Below the pieces are notes generated by a model. The model was not told the DNA's origin and ran no database searches. It worked only from the letters and a program-made list of their open reading frames with translations. From the NCBI GenBank assembly GCA_029255645.1, contig JANLJE010000031.1:1-54137 (forward strand): a DNA stretch of 54,137 nucleotides. The letters are read 5' to 3'. Every line of letters starts with the position of its first letter. Within the stretch, counting starts at the first letter, position 1. Positions 35,899 to 44,873 of the stretch are shown piece by piece. Source of the DNA: Comamonadaceae bacterium (GTDB taxonomy: Bacteria; Pseudomonadota; Gammaproteobacteria; Burkholderiales; Rhodocyclaceae). The position numbers and the translations under genes were made by a program.

Positions 35899-36753
35899 AT
35901 GCGCCCTCCCATGGCTGCAATGATCGATTTCAATGGCACCCCGGCTTGCCGGCTGACGCTCCCCGATGGCAGCGCAGCCGTCATTGCCAGGAAAGGAGCC
36001 CAACTGCTTTCCTGGAACCCCAGAGGCAAAGGCGAACGCATCTACCTGAGCCCCCTCGCCGATCCAGCTCAGGACCGGCCGGTAAGGGGCGGCGTGCCGG
36101 TCATCTTTCCCCAGTTTGCCGGAATGGGCCCCCTGCCCCGCCACGGCTTCGCCCGCACGGCCCAGTGGCAACTGGACGACATCCGCCAGGCCCCGGACGG
36201 GGCCTACACCAGTGCCACTTTCAGCCTGGAAGATGACGAAACCAGCCGGATGATCTGGCCCCACGCCTTTTGCACCGAACTGACCCTGTGCATCAGCGAC
36301 AACCGCCTGGACATGGAACTGGAAGTGCGCAACACGGGCAACACGGCCTTTGCCTTTACGGCCGCCCTGCACACCTACCTGAAGGTGCAGGAGCTGGAGG
36401 AATGCCACCTCACCGGCCTCTACGGGGCCTCCTACACCGACCGGATCAGTGGCCAACAAGCCTTGGACCGGGCACCGGAACTGACCGTGGAGGATGAAAT
36501 CGACCGTATCTACCACGCCCTGGGCCGCCCCTTGCTATTGAGCGAAGCGAAACGCGCCCTGGCCATTCACCAGGAAGGCTTTCCCGATGTGGTGATCTGG
36601 AACCCCTGGGAACACAAATGCGCGGCGCTGGACGACATGCCGGCCAAGGGCTTTCGCCACATGCTCTGCATCGAGGCCGCCGCCGTGACCCAAGCGGTGG
36701 AACTGCCTCCCGGTGCCAACTGGTTCGGGCGCCAGTCCCTGATCTGCCTCTGA
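35899..36753 (+). CDS. D-hexose-6-phosphate mutarotase (aldose 1-epimerase family, YeaD-like)
   Basis: A 284-residue galactose-mutarotase-fold enzyme that interconverts anomers of hexose 6-phosphates. The YeaD-type signatures RGGVPVIFPQFAG, HGFARTAQW (catalytic-type His) and AALHTYLKV are visible, with the C-terminal IEAA Glu. The first ATG (35899) is followed by further Met codons at positions 5 and 8, so the exact start is uncertain. It is followed 21 bases later by minC. Confidence 0.9.
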   Translation: MRPPMAAMIDFNGTPACRLTLPDGSAAVIARKGAQLLSWNPRGKGERIYLSPLADPAQDRPVRGGVPVIFPQFAGMGPLPRHGFARTAQWQLDDIRQAPDGAYTSATFSLEDDETSRMIWPHAFCTELTLCISDNRLDMELEVRNTGNTAFAFTAALHTYLKVQELEECHLTGLYGASYTDRISGQQALDRAPELTVEDEIDRIYHALGRPLLLSEAKRALAIHQEGFPDVVIWNPWEHKCAALDDMPAKGFRHMLCIEAAAVTQAVELPPGANWFGRQSLICL

Positions 36754-36774
36754 ACACCTGATCCGACTTTCATC

Positions 36775-37560
36775 ATGAAAAAAAGCAAACAAGCCCCGTT
36801 GATCGAATTCAAGGGCAGCACCGCCCCCGTCATCGTCGTCACCTTGCGCAGCCTGGAGCCTGAAGCCCTGCACAGCGCCGCTCAAGAAATTTTTGGCGAC
36901 AGCCACTTCTTCGACGGCGATGCCGGCCTGCTGGAACTCGCCCATGCCGGGGAACAGGAGCGCGCCGACTGGGACACCATCTGCCAGTGCTTTGCCCGGC
37001 ATGGGCTAAAAGTGATCGGAGTACGGGGCGGCAACCCCGCCCTGCAGGCTTCGGCCCAGGCCGCTGGCCTGCCCGTTTTCCCGGTCGATGAACGCAGCCA
37101 GCGCCCGGCACCCCAGGCCGCTCCCTCCCAGGCCGCTCCGGAACCGGACCCCACCCCACCGCAGCCCGCCACTGAAGCGGCGCCCGCAGCCCTGGGCGCG
37201 CCAGACCCCGGCCCGCGCCGCACCCTGATCGTGGACCGTCCCCTGCGCTCGGGCCAGCAAGTCTATGCCCGGGGCTGCGACCTGGTGGTGCTGGCGGCCG
37301 TGAACCCCGGCGCCGAAGTCATCGCCGATGGCAACATCCACATTTACGCCCCCTTGCGCGGCCGGGCCCTGGCCGGTGCCACGGGCGACAGCAAGGCGCG
37401 CATTTTCACCACCCGCTTCGAGGCTGAACTGGTTTCCGTGGCGGGGGTGTATCGCACCTTCGAAACCGGCGTCCCCGACAATCTGGCGGCCCAGCCCGTA
37501 CAGGTCAAACTGGGCGCCGATGCCAGCAGTCTGCTGCTGGAGCCCTTGAAACTCGATTGA
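36775..37560 (+). CDS. minC: septum site-determining protein MinC
   Basis: Inhibitor of FtsZ ring assembly away from midcell. The 261 residues have an N-terminal FtsZ-antagonist domain (about 1-105), a flexible Pro/Ala-rich linker (about 107-147) and the C-terminal beta-helix that binds MinD, with the signatures SGQQVYARG and ADGNIHIYAPLRGRALAG. The linker is long, as in many betaproteobacteria. First gene of minCDE. Confidence 0.95.
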   Translation: MKKSKQAPLIEFKGSTAPVIVVTLRSLEPEALHSAAQEIFGDSHFFDGDAGLLELAHAGEQERADWDTICQCFARHGLKVIGVRGGNPALQASAQAAGLPVFPVDERSQRPAPQAAPSQAAPEPDPTPPQPATEAAPAALGAPDPGPRRTLIVDRPLRSGQQVYARGCDLVVLAAVNPGAEVIADGNIHIYAPLRGRALAGATGDSKARIFTTRFEAELVSVAGVYRTFETGVPDNLAAQPVQVKLGADASSLLLEPLKLD

Positions 37561-37631
37561 GCGCCGCTTGCCGTGCGGCATGAAATTCCATCCGCAGGTA
37601 GAATCTGCCCTTTTATTTCGGAGAATATTCC

Positions 37632-38447
37632 GTGACCCGCATCATCGTTGTGACCTCCGGCAAGGGCGGCGTAGGCAAAACCACCACCAGCGCCAGTTTT
37701 TCCTCGGGCCTGGCCCTGCGCGGCTTCAAGACCGCGGTGATCGACTTCGACGTGGGCCTGCGGAACCTGGACCTGATCATGGGCTGCGAGCGCCGGGTCG
37801 TCTATGACTTGGTCAACGTCCTGAACGGCGAAGCCACCCTGACCCAGGCCCTGATCAAGGACAAGCACTGCGACAACCTGTTCGTGCTGCCCGCCTCCCA
37901 GACCCGGGACAAGGATGCCCTGACCGAAGAAGGGGTGGAAAAGGTGCTCAAGGAAATGGAGCACATGGGCTTCGATTACATCGTCTGCGACTCCCCCGCC
38001 GGCATCGAGCGGGGCGCGGTGATGGCCCTCACCTTCGCCGACGAAGCCATCGTCGTCTCCAACCCGGAAGTATCTTCCGTGCGCGACTCCGACCGCATCC
38101 TCGGCATCCTCCAGTCCAAGTCCAAGCGGGCCAGGGAAGGCGGCGAGCCGGTCAAGGAACACCTGCTGATCACCCGCTACTCCGCCAAGCGGGTGGACGA
38201 GGGCGAGATGCTCTCCTTCAAGGATGTCCAGGAAATCCTGCGGGTGCCCATCATCGGCGTCATTCCCGAATCGGAATCCGTGCTGCACGCCTCCAACCAG
38301 GGCACGCCCGCCATCCACCTGAAGGAATCCGACGTCGCCGAAGCCTACAAGGACGTGGTGGCCCGCTTCCTCGGCGAAGAAAAGCCCTTGCGCTTCGTGG
38401 ATTATGAAAAGCCCGGTCTGCTCAAGCGTTTGTTCGGAGGCAAATAA
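37632..38447 (+). CDS. minD: septum site-determining ATPase MinD
   Basis: Membrane-associated ATPase that recruits MinC and oscillates with MinE. The 271 residues start with GTG at 37632, preceded by a GGAG ribosome site. The deviant Walker A is GKGGVGKTT (about 10-18), Walker B-like IDFDVGLRNLD follows, and the C-terminal amphipathic membrane helix KPGLLKRLFGG is intact. A TAGAAT hexamer (37599-37604) in the 71-bp gap after minC may give minDE its own promoter. Confidence 0.97.
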   Translation: MTRIIVVTSGKGGVGKTTTSASFSSGLALRGFKTAVIDFDVGLRNLDLIMGCERRVVYDLVNVLNGEATLTQALIKDKHCDNLFVLPASQTRDKDALTEEGVEKVLKEMEHMGFDYIVCDSPAGIERGAVMALTFADEAIVVSNPEVSSVRDSDRILGILQSKSKRAREGGEPVKEHLLITRYSAKRVDEGEMLSFKDVQEILRVPIIGVIPESESVLHASNQGTPAIHLKESDVAEAYKDVVARFLGEEKPLRFVDYEKPGLLKRLFGGK

Positions 38448-38450
38448 GGC

Positions 38451-38717
38451 ATGTCCCTTCTCTCCCTCCTCTTCGGCAACAAGCAGAAGACCGCTTCCAT
38501 CGCCAAGGAACGGCTGCAACTGATCATTGCCCATGAACGCAACGATCTGAACAGCAAGCCCGACTTCCTGCCCGCCTTGCAGCAGGAACTGGTGGCGGTG
38601 ATTTCCAAGTACGTCGCCGTGCATCAGGATGACATCAAGGTTTCCCTGGAAAAGCAGGGCAATTACGAAATACTGGAGGTCAATATCGTCCTGCCCGAAC
38701 CCGGCACCGCCCGTTGA
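38451..38717 (+). CDS. minE: cell division topological specificity factor MinE
   Basis: An 88-residue MinE that stimulates MinD ATPase. The N-terminal membrane-targeting stretch MSLLSLLFG and the anti-MinCD segment [12 protein letters not shown] are present, and the C-terminal domain is complete. It begins three bases after minD. Its last codon and stop form the start of a 19-bp tandem duplication. Confidence 0.96.
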   Translation: MSLLSLLFGNKQKTASIAKERLQLIIAHERNDLNSKPDFLPALQQELVAVISKYVAVHQDDIKVSLEKQGNYEILEVNIVLPEPGTAR

Positions 38718-38749
38718 GCCGGCGATCCCTCGTTGAGCCGGCGATCCCT
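38712..38749. repeat. 2 x 19-bp tandem duplication including the minE stop
   Basis: A 19-bp unit beginning CGTTGAGCC is repeated perfectly (38712-38730, 38731-38749). The first copy starts exactly with the last sense codon of minE (CGT) followed by its TGA, so the stop codon is duplicated downstream. Confidence 0.95.
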
Positions 38750-38750
38750 C

Positions 38751-38788
38751 ATGCAAACGGCCCGGCTGCCCCGGGCCGTTTGCATTTC
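38751..38788 (+). terminator. terminator of minCDE
   Basis: A perfect 15-bp stem (38751-38765 with 38771-38785), 5-nt loop, followed by TTTCATT. It may also act against the converging small gene. Confidence 0.8.
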
Positions 38789-38800
38789 ATTGAGTCCCCG

Positions 38801-39049
38801 TCACACCACCCGCAGGATTTCATCCTCGCTGATCCCGGAACGGAACATTTCCGTCGCCACCACCGACACCGCCAGAGGCGAAAGATGATAGACGGAAGCC
38901 ATCATCCGGGCGCTGTCGATATGTCCCTGACGCACCGTACCCACCAAGGTACTGGCCAAACGCCGCAGCATTCTGACGTCGCTCTTGAAATGCAGGGGAG
39001 GAGAAGGGTTGTTCCAGACGAGTTGCAATTCCCGGGACATGATGTTCAC
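38801..39049 (-). CDS. small hypothetical protein
   Basis: An 82-residue protein of no recognised family, predicted largely helical, with the sequence LASTLVGTVRQGHIDSARMM in the middle. AAAAGGTG lies 4 nt before the ATG, which favours it being real. It ends 16 bases beyond the minE terminator and is divergent from the HDOD gene. Confidence 0.55.
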   Translation of the reverse strand: MNIMSRELQLVWNNPSPPLHFKSDVRMLRRLASTLVGTVRQGHIDSARMMASVYHLSPLAVSVVATEMFRSGISEDEILRVV

Positions 39050-39200
39050 CTTTTCATTTCAGTTCTTTTGCCCTTGCTCTATCGGCCCCAGGGCAAAAAA
39101 CTTGAACTGCCCTGGACCTCCCGTTCACCTCGATGGTTTTTCCTTAAGTCAGTTTTCAGGCAGAAAGCCGGTCCGCCCCCCAAATGCCTCCGGAAGCCCC

Positions 39201-39206
39201 TACAAT
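39201..39206 (+). promoter_or_regulatory. candidate -10 box of the HDOD gene
   Basis: TACAAT, 30 bases before the ATG at 39237. No matching -35 is evident at 16-18 bp. Confidence 0.35.
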
Positions 39207-39236
39207 GCCCGCTGAGTCAATCGGGGAACAAGATAG

Positions 39237-40073
39237 ATGAACCGCCGCGAAGCTTTCAAGCAAATTGCCGCCAAAGCCGCCAAGGGAGAGCTTGCCTTTC
39301 CCACCAGCGCCGAGGTCGCCCTGAAAATTCAACGGGCGATGGATGATCCGGACTGCCCCCTGGATCGAGCCGCCAAGCTGGTGCAGACCGAGCCCTTGCT
39401 GGCCGCCCGGGTGGTCGCCATCGCCAACTCCGTCACCTACAACCGCTCCGGACGGAAAATCACCGACGTGCGCACAGCCGTCGCCCGCCTGGGCTTTCGC
39501 ACCCTGCGCACCCTGGCCACCGCCTTGGTGACCCGGCAGATGGCCGGAACTCCCACCGACCCAGCCTTGAAGAAATACGCCGCCGACCTCTGGGAGCACA
39601 CCGCCCATGTGGCCGCCCTCTCCAGCATCATCGCCCGCCGGGTCAGCCACCTGGACCCGGAAACCGCACTGTTCGCCGGCGTCGTCCATGAAGTGGGCGG
39701 CTTCTACCTGATCTCCCTGGCCAAGGACTACCCAGGCATCCTCGAAGGCGAACCGGCCGACTGGGTGGAAGAAGGCGAAAAGGAAATCAGCCAGGCCGTC
39801 CTCAAGGCCCTCGAGGTGCCCGAGCCCGTCATGGAAGCCGTGGATACCCTGCTGCTGGGCTTCATGGCCCTGCCCCCCGTCACCCTGGGCGACACCCTGC
39901 TGCTGGCCGATGACCTGGCCCCGGTGGAATCTCCCTTGCGCCACTCCCCCAGCCAGACCCGGGAAGACCCGCGGGGCCGCATTGACGCCGTCATCGGCGA
40001 AGACACCCTGGTCAGCATCCTGGAAGAATCCGCGGCCGAGGTGGAATCCTTGATCGCCGCCCTCAGGTTTTAG
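39237..40073 (+). CDS. HDOD domain protein
   Basis: A 278-residue single HDOD domain protein. HDOD is an HD-related fold lacking phosphodiesterase residues and is used in signalling. Matching blocks are LAFPTSAEVALKIQRAM, the ARVVAIANSVTYNRSGRKI segment, and the GVVHEVGGFYLIS region where HD enzymes would have HD. The catalytic HD pair is absent, as usual. No receiver or GGDEF domain is fused. Gene alone; role likely regulatory, target unknown. Confidence 0.85.
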   Translation: MNRREAFKQIAAKAAKGELAFPTSAEVALKIQRAMDDPDCPLDRAAKLVQTEPLLAARVVAIANSVTYNRSGRKITDVRTAVARLGFRTLRTLATALVTRQMAGTPTDPALKKYAADLWEHTAHVAALSSIIARRVSHLDPETALFAGVVHEVGGFYLISLAKDYPGILEGEPADWVEEGEKEISQAVLKALEVPEPVMEAVDTLLLGFMALPPVTLGDTLLLADDLAPVESPLRHSPSQTREDPRGRIDAVIGEDTLVSILEESAAEVESLIAALRF

Positions 40074-40170
40074 CCATCAGTCACGCCGAAACGCGAGGAT
40101 GGCGGCGGGCAAGCCTACGTCGGACCGCCGGGCAACAGGGCCCAGGTCAAAACGAGGCGTTTCATGCCCA

Positions 40171-41523
40171 TCATTCCCTGGGTAGATCAATGCCCTTCAG
40201 TTTGCGATACAGGTCCACGGCGTAGGAGTCGGTCATCCCCGTGACGAAATCGGCCACCCGCAACAGGCGCAGGTAAGGGTCCGGGTCCGGCTGCCCGCCG
40301 GGCCCCAGAAACTGGGCCGGCAACAGCTTGAGCAACATCTTCTCCCGGGTGGTCTTGCGCCGCATGCCGGCCCCGGCTTCCACCGCCGCGGCAAACAGGG
40401 ATAACAGCCCCCCCAGCACTTCGAAACCCGCGGTTTCAATCTCCAGGGCCGGACGGGCCAGGTAAATATGTTCCAGAGCCACCCGCTTCACGGCCTGCAG
40501 GGGGGTTGCCACCGGAGAAGCTTCCAGCAGCTCGCGGTCAAATTCACCCGACAAGATCGCGGCTTCATGTTCCAGAAAAACCGCAGCGGCGCCTTCCAGC
40601 AAGCGGCCAATGGCCTTGGCACGCAGGTACTCGATGCGTTCCTTGGGTTCGGACATGCGCGCCAGCTTGCCATCATTGACATTGTTGCCCGCCAGGTCGG
40701 CCAACAGCAGTTCTGCATCTTCGTGGCGGACGAAGCCAAGACGGGAGGCATCTTCCAGATCCACGATCAGGTAGCAGGTGTCATCCGCCACCTCCACCAG
40801 AAAAGCCAGGGGATGGCGATACCAGGCCTGACCTGGAAGCCGCTCGACCAATCCGGTCGCCTGGGCCACCTGCTGGAAGGCGGGTGCGTCTTCCTGGAAA
40901 TAGCCAAATTTCTTGCCGCTGTTACCCGGCAAGTCCTGGGCGCACCAGGAACCGCGGGGATACTTGGTAAACGTGGCGAGCACCGCACTAGTGAGTTGCA
41001 GGCCCGGATTGGCGGGACTTTGCAGGCGGGTGAGAATCCGGAAGCCCTGGGCATTGCCTTCGTAACGCTCGAAATCGGCCCGCTGGGCAGGGCTGAAATC
41101 ATAGGCATCCAGCAGACCCGATCGCTTGAACCACTCGCGGATGGCGTCTTCACCGGCGTGTCCGAAGGGAGGATTGCCAATGTCGTGCGCCAGGCAGGCC
41201 GCCGCCACGATGGCCCCGAAATCGGCGGCATCGACCCGTTTCAGGCCATGCCGCTCGATGATTTCCCGGCCGATGACCGTGCCCAGCGAGCGGCCCACGC
41301 AACTGGCCTCCAGGCTGTGGGTCAGGCGAGTCCGCACATAGTCACTCCTGGACAGGGGAAATACCTGGGTCTTGTCCTTCAGGCGACGAAACGCCGAGGT
41401 GAATACGATCCGGTCATAGTCCTGCTGGAAAACCGTGCGTTCCCGCGCACTGGGCGCCGACCCCGCTCCCAGGCGTTCGGCCGAAAGCAGTTTTTCCCAA
41501 CGCTGATACAGGTCCTTGTTCAT
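40171..41523 (-). CDS. deoxyguanosinetriphosphate triphosphohydrolase-like protein
   Basis: HD-superfamily dNTP triphosphohydrolase that would cleave dGTP (or other dNTPs) to nucleoside and triphosphate. The 450 residues have the opening FQQDYDRIVFTSAFRRLKDKTQVF, the metal His in VRTRLTHSLE and the HD pair in CLAHDIGNPPFGHAGE. It is shorter than E. coli Dgt (505) but close to the group commonly annotated dGTPase-like type. It lies 63 bases downstream of the FimV-like gene on the same strand. Confidence 0.9.
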   Translation of the reverse strand: MNKDLYQRWEKLLSAERLGAGSAPSARERTVFQQDYDRIVFTSAFRRLKDKTQVFPLSRSDYVRTRLTHSLEASCVGRSLGTVIGREIIERHGLKRVDAADFGAIVAAACLAHDIGNPPFGHAGEDAIREWFKRSGLLDAYDFSPAQRADFERYEGNAQGFRILTRLQSPANPGLQLTSAVLATFTKYPRGSWCAQDLPGNSGKKFGYFQEDAPAFQQVAQATGLVERLPGQAWYRHPLAFLVEVADDTCYLIVDLEDASRLGFVRHEDAELLLADLAGNNVNDGKLARMSEPKERIEYLRAKAIGRLLEGAAAVFLEHEAAILSGEFDRELLEASPVATPLQAVKRVALEHIYLARPALEIETAGFEVLGGLLSLFAAAVEAGAGMRRKTTREKMLLKLLPAQFLGPGGQPDPDPYLRLLRVADFVTGMTDSYAVDLYRKLKGIDLPRE

Positions 41524-41586
41524 GATTTGCCAGAGTGCCCGCAGGCAGGTGATGGCCGGGAGGCGGGCCGCATGCCAACTCCGGCG

Positions 41587-43551
41587 TTACAGAGGATTGG
41601 CACTCGGATCAATGTCCGGCGCCAAGGAAACTGAGTGCTCCTCAAGACGCAACAGTTCGGAGAGCAACAGCAATTCATCAACGACGGCCAGCGGAAAGCC
41701 CTGGCGCGAACCGCCACGATTGTCGCGCAGCAAGCTCTGGATGTAGTCGAAACACTGGCTCGTCCCCCACATCGACTGGATACGCTCGCAGATGTGGGGG
41801 ATGGCCTCGATTGACTGGGGCCGCGCTGCCGCTACGGCGGTATCTGCTCCCTGAGGCACCAGTTCCAGGACAAAGTCTGCTGCGGCTGGATCATCGGCCT
41901 TTGGCATGTCGGACCAGTGCAGCAGTTCGACATTGAAGTTCTCGTTCAGACTTCGCGCCAGTCTTTCGAATTCATCCTTCATGTCCGCCAGACGATACAC
42001 CTCCAGCAACTTGACCCAGGGTTGCAGGGCCTCTTTGGGATTCTGGTCGACATATTCCTGCAGGGCCTGGGCTGCCCCCTTGACCCGGCCGAAGGCGAGC
42101 ATGACATCCGCCAGTTCCATGACCGGATTGTAGGAGAAGGACTCATCCACCGAAGCGTCGAGGATGGACTCGGGCCCCTTGTTCTGGGTAACTGCGCCAG
42201 TCTCCTGGGGCAGATCATCGAACACACTGTGCATGGCTTGCGTTGCTGCAGAGGGCATTGCCGCCGCACGACGCGGGTTGAGCGGGACTTCAAACGCATC
42301 CAGAGGATCGATGACGGGATGGGTGGATTCGAGGCGCGAAAGCGAAAAGTGGAGATCATCCTGGCGTTCATCGTCGCGGGTTTTCTGGCGCCGTCGCCAT
42401 GTACGCCAGGCCAGCGCACCGACCGCCAGCACACTGGCCGCACCTCCCAGCCACCAGCCCCAGTTGCCGCCATCCGCAGGGGTTACGCGAACCGGCCTGG
42501 CCTGCGGCAGGGCTGGCTTTGGCACGACTTCTGCTGCCGCCGGCACAGCCGCTCCCTGACTTGATGCGCCAGGAAGCTGCTGCTCACCCAGCACGGCTTC
42601 AAGGGCCTTGAGCCGGTCGGCGGCAGGGAGATGCACGGTCTCGTCCCGTGTTTCCTGAAAGGCCAGCATCCGGTATTCGAGCCGCAGGATTTTGCGCTGC
42701 AGCAGCAGTTCTTCCGTTACGTTTTCAGTGGGGATCACGCCTAGTTCCGCAGCAAGACGCAGCGGCGCCTCATCCACCACGCCCCCATCACTCAACACCA
42801 ACCGATCCCCGAGTAACGGCTGCCCGAGCGGCAGGCCGGACGGTTCAGCGAGCGGGGGACGCGGCAGGTCAGGCGCTTCGCGCCGCGGCATTTCGGTGCG
42901 GGGACGCGGCAAGGGCGCCGGCGGCAGAGGCGGCAGATCGGGAATGATCAGCATCTCGCCCTCCGGTAACGCCTGATGCTTTCCGCGGGAATGCTTCAAT
43001 CCCAGATTCCGGTTATTGCGGATCAGGGCCTGGATGAAGCGCCGCTGATCGGCGCGGCTATCGGGGTATAACTCAGCCGCCACACTGGCCGGCGTTTCCC
43101 CGGCCCGGATGCGTCGCCCGTTCCCGGAGCCTGGTCGCTCGTTCCCGGAGCTTGCCACGGCTTCGCGCGGCGTCAGCTGTGGCCCCTGCAGCGGCGGCGA
43201 TAGCATCAGGGTATATTCCCGCTGCAAATCGTGGCCGCAGGTCATTTCCAGCGCCACCACCAGGATCGGTTCGGTCACGGGGCGATCACTTTTGAGTGAC
43301 AGCACCTTGTCATGCAAGGAAAAACTGCCCGCTGTCAACCAGGGGAGTTCGCCGCTACCCGGCTTGAGGAGCCGGAAACAATTCGCGGCAACGTGCTCAC
43401 CTTTTTGCAGATGCAGGGTTATGTCTGCCTGCAGTCTTTCCCCCAGACGGGAATTCGTCTGGATTTCCCCAAATCCAAAGGCCAGGGCCTGGCCGGAACA
43501 GGCCCTCAGCACCGACAGGGATAACAAGGGAAACCTGGTTTTGAAACTCAT
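41587..43551 (-). CDS. FimV-like protein
   Basis: A large envelope protein resembling FimV/HubP, which anchor polar and type IV pilus functions. From ATG 43551 it has 654 residues: a signal-like N-terminus ending around ALA, the FimV N-terminal block FGFGEIQTNSRLGERLQADI, a long Pro/Arg-rich region (about 190-270), one membrane helix with WWLGGAASVLAVGALAW near 390, and a cytoplasmic C-terminal half containing the TPR-like region VMLAFGRVKGAAQALQEYVD. Peptidoglycan-binding LysM is weak (GETPASVAAELYP may be it). The earlier in-frame Met at 43623 adds a non-family extension. Confidence 0.75.
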   Translation of the reverse strand: MSFKTRFPLLSLSVLRACSGQALAFGFGEIQTNSRLGERLQADITLHLQKGEHVAANCFRLLKPGSGELPWLTAGSFSLHDKVLSLKSDRPVTEPILVVALEMTCGHDLQREYTLMLSPPLQGPQLTPREAVASSGNERPGSGNGRRIRAGETPASVAAELYPDSRADQRRFIQALIRNNRNLGLKHSRGKHQALPEGEMLIIPDLPPLPPAPLPRPRTEMPRREAPDLPRPPLAEPSGLPLGQPLLGDRLVLSDGGVVDEAPLRLAAELGVIPTENVTEELLLQRKILRLEYRMLAFQETRDETVHLPAADRLKALEAVLGEQQLPGASSQGAAVPAAAEVVPKPALPQARPVRVTPADGGNWGWWLGGAASVLAVGALAWRTWRRRQKTRDDERQDDLHFSLSRLESTHPVIDPLDAFEVPLNPRRAAAMPSAATQAMHSVFDDLPQETGAVTQNKGPESILDASVDESFSYNPVMELADVMLAFGRVKGAAQALQEYVDQNPKEALQPWVKLLEVYRLADMKDEFERLARSLNENFNVELLHWSDMPKADDPAAADFVLELVPQGADTAVAAARPQSIEAIPHICERIQSMWGTSQCFDYIQSLLRDNRGGSRQGFPLAVVDELLLLSELLRLEEHSVSLAPDIDPSANPL

Positions 43552-43591
43552 GAAATTCAGTGGCGTGTAGAAAAGCAAAAGAACCCGGTAT

Positions 43592-44257
43592 TTATTTGTC
43601 GCCCAAATCAATCGACCCGTCAAAGCTGGAGACCCATTCCGGGCGATAAACCAGCATCAGGGTTAGCACCATACCCGAAATCCAGGCCTCTGAAAAACCC
43701 AGGAGCAGGTAATAGGGCAGATATTCCTCCAGCAGATAGTCCCAGCTGTAGATGGCGTTGACGCCATAGAGCAGGCTGAAAGTCAGACCGATGCCCATCA
43801 CCACCAGCGCCGCACCGAAAAACCCCTTGAGAAAGACAAAAACGAAAAAATGCCGGGGAACGCAATAATCGACCCCGCGCCGGATCAGAAAACTGAAACC
43901 CGACCCCAGGCCGGCCATGATCAGGCCATTCAGGGCAAAAGCGATGCAATCCATGCTTCCGTTCAGGGTAATGCCCAGCAGCACAAGATTGAGGCCGATG
44001 AAGGCCAGGGGCAGATCGAAGAGCAGGTAAAACAGCATGATGCCGGTCAAATGCAGATCCAGACCGGGCTTGATGCCCGCCTTCATGCTCCAGATCAGGA
44101 TCAGGACCACGATCATGCCCAGCCAGACATTCAGGAAATTACCGTTCTTGAAGCGCCTCCAGGGCGCCAGGCGCAAGGCAAGCCCCATCAGCGGCAGCCA
44201 GAGCCCCCAGGCCAGCCAGTACCAGAAATCCCCCAGCAATTGCCCGGGCAGGTTCAC
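43592..44257 (-). CDS. CbiM-like multi-pass membrane protein
   Basis: A 221-residue protein with about six hydrophobic helices resembling the CbiM/ECF-type transport permease family (GLDLHLTGIMLFYLLFDLPL block). CbiM proteins form cobalt or nickel uptake systems, but no CbiN, CbiQ or CbiO partner is adjacent and the N-terminal metal-binding His motif of classical CbiM (MHI) is not present. Its substrate is therefore unclear. It starts six bases after the lipoprotein gene and may belong to that operon. Confidence 0.65.
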   Translation of the reverse strand: MNLPGQLLGDFWYWLAWGLWLPLMGLALRLAPWRRFKNGNFLNVWLGMIVVLILIWSMKAGIKPGLDLHLTGIMLFYLLFDLPLAFIGLNLVLLGITLNGSMDCIAFALNGLIMAGLGSGFSFLIRRGVDYCVPRHFFVFVFLKGFFGAALVVMGIGLTFSLLYGVNAIYSWDYLLEEYLPYYLLLGFSEAWISGMVLTLMLVYRPEWVSSFDGSIDLGDK

Positions 44258-44263
44258 GCTGAC

Positions 44264-44863
44264 TTACTCCCAGCAAATCCGGTGGCTGCCATTTACCTTG
44301 CCCTGCTGCTGCCAGGCGAGCAACTGCTCGGCCAGGCCATCCACGGCCGCCGCCAGGGCATGCACCCCTCCTGCGGCATCCAGCGTGGGCGCAGGCACCT
44401 GCCGGGTCAGCACCCGCTCGTCAACCACCCCTCCTCCCCGCTGGCTCAATACAGCCCGCATGACCACCACCCCGGAACTGGAGTGTGGCGTCTCGAACAC
44501 CTGCTCGAAACGCTGCAACTCCAGACGAGTGATGCACCGGCTGACGGGCCCGGCCTCCGGCCAGAACAAACGGCTTTCCAGGCGCCGCTGCAATAATTCG
44601 CTCAGGCCACTGCTCCAGCGCGATTGGCCATATTCCATGACCCTGGCTGCATCGGCATACAGGAGGCGATAACGCATGGCCCGATCCTCGAACTGTCCGG
44701 TAGCGGTCACGAAAAAGCTCCAGGGCCTCGCTTCTGCCGGCATGGCGGCAGCAGGCGGCCCCAGATCAAACTGGGCGGCAGGTCCGCTGCCATTACGATA
44801 GGCCCCGGGCGTGCCGCAGGCCGCCAGACCAAGACAAAGCATGAAACAGGACACGAGACGCAC
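44264..44863 (-). CDS. ABC-type transport auxiliary lipoprotein (PqiC/LptE-like family)
   Basis: Outer-membrane lipoprotein associated with MCE transporters. From GTG 44863 the protein is 199 residues with a lipoprotein signal whose lipobox reads GLAACG. AGGTGA overlapping the upstream stop is well placed for this start. The body contains the family block ELQRFEQVFETPHSSSGVVV and a conserved beta-strand pattern. It follows the MCE gene with only a short gap, so it is part of the transporter operon. Confidence 0.8.
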   Translation of the reverse strand: MRLVSCFMLCLGLAACGTPGAYRNGSGPAAQFDLGPPAAAMPAEARPWSFFVTATGQFEDRAMRYRLLYADAARVMEYGQSRWSSGLSELLQRRLESRLFWPEAGPVSRCITRLELQRFEQVFETPHSSSGVVVMRAVLSQRGGGVVDERVLTRQVPAPTLDAAGGVHALAAAVDGLAEQLLAWQQQGKVNGSHRICWE

Positions 44864-44873
44864 GGCTATCACC

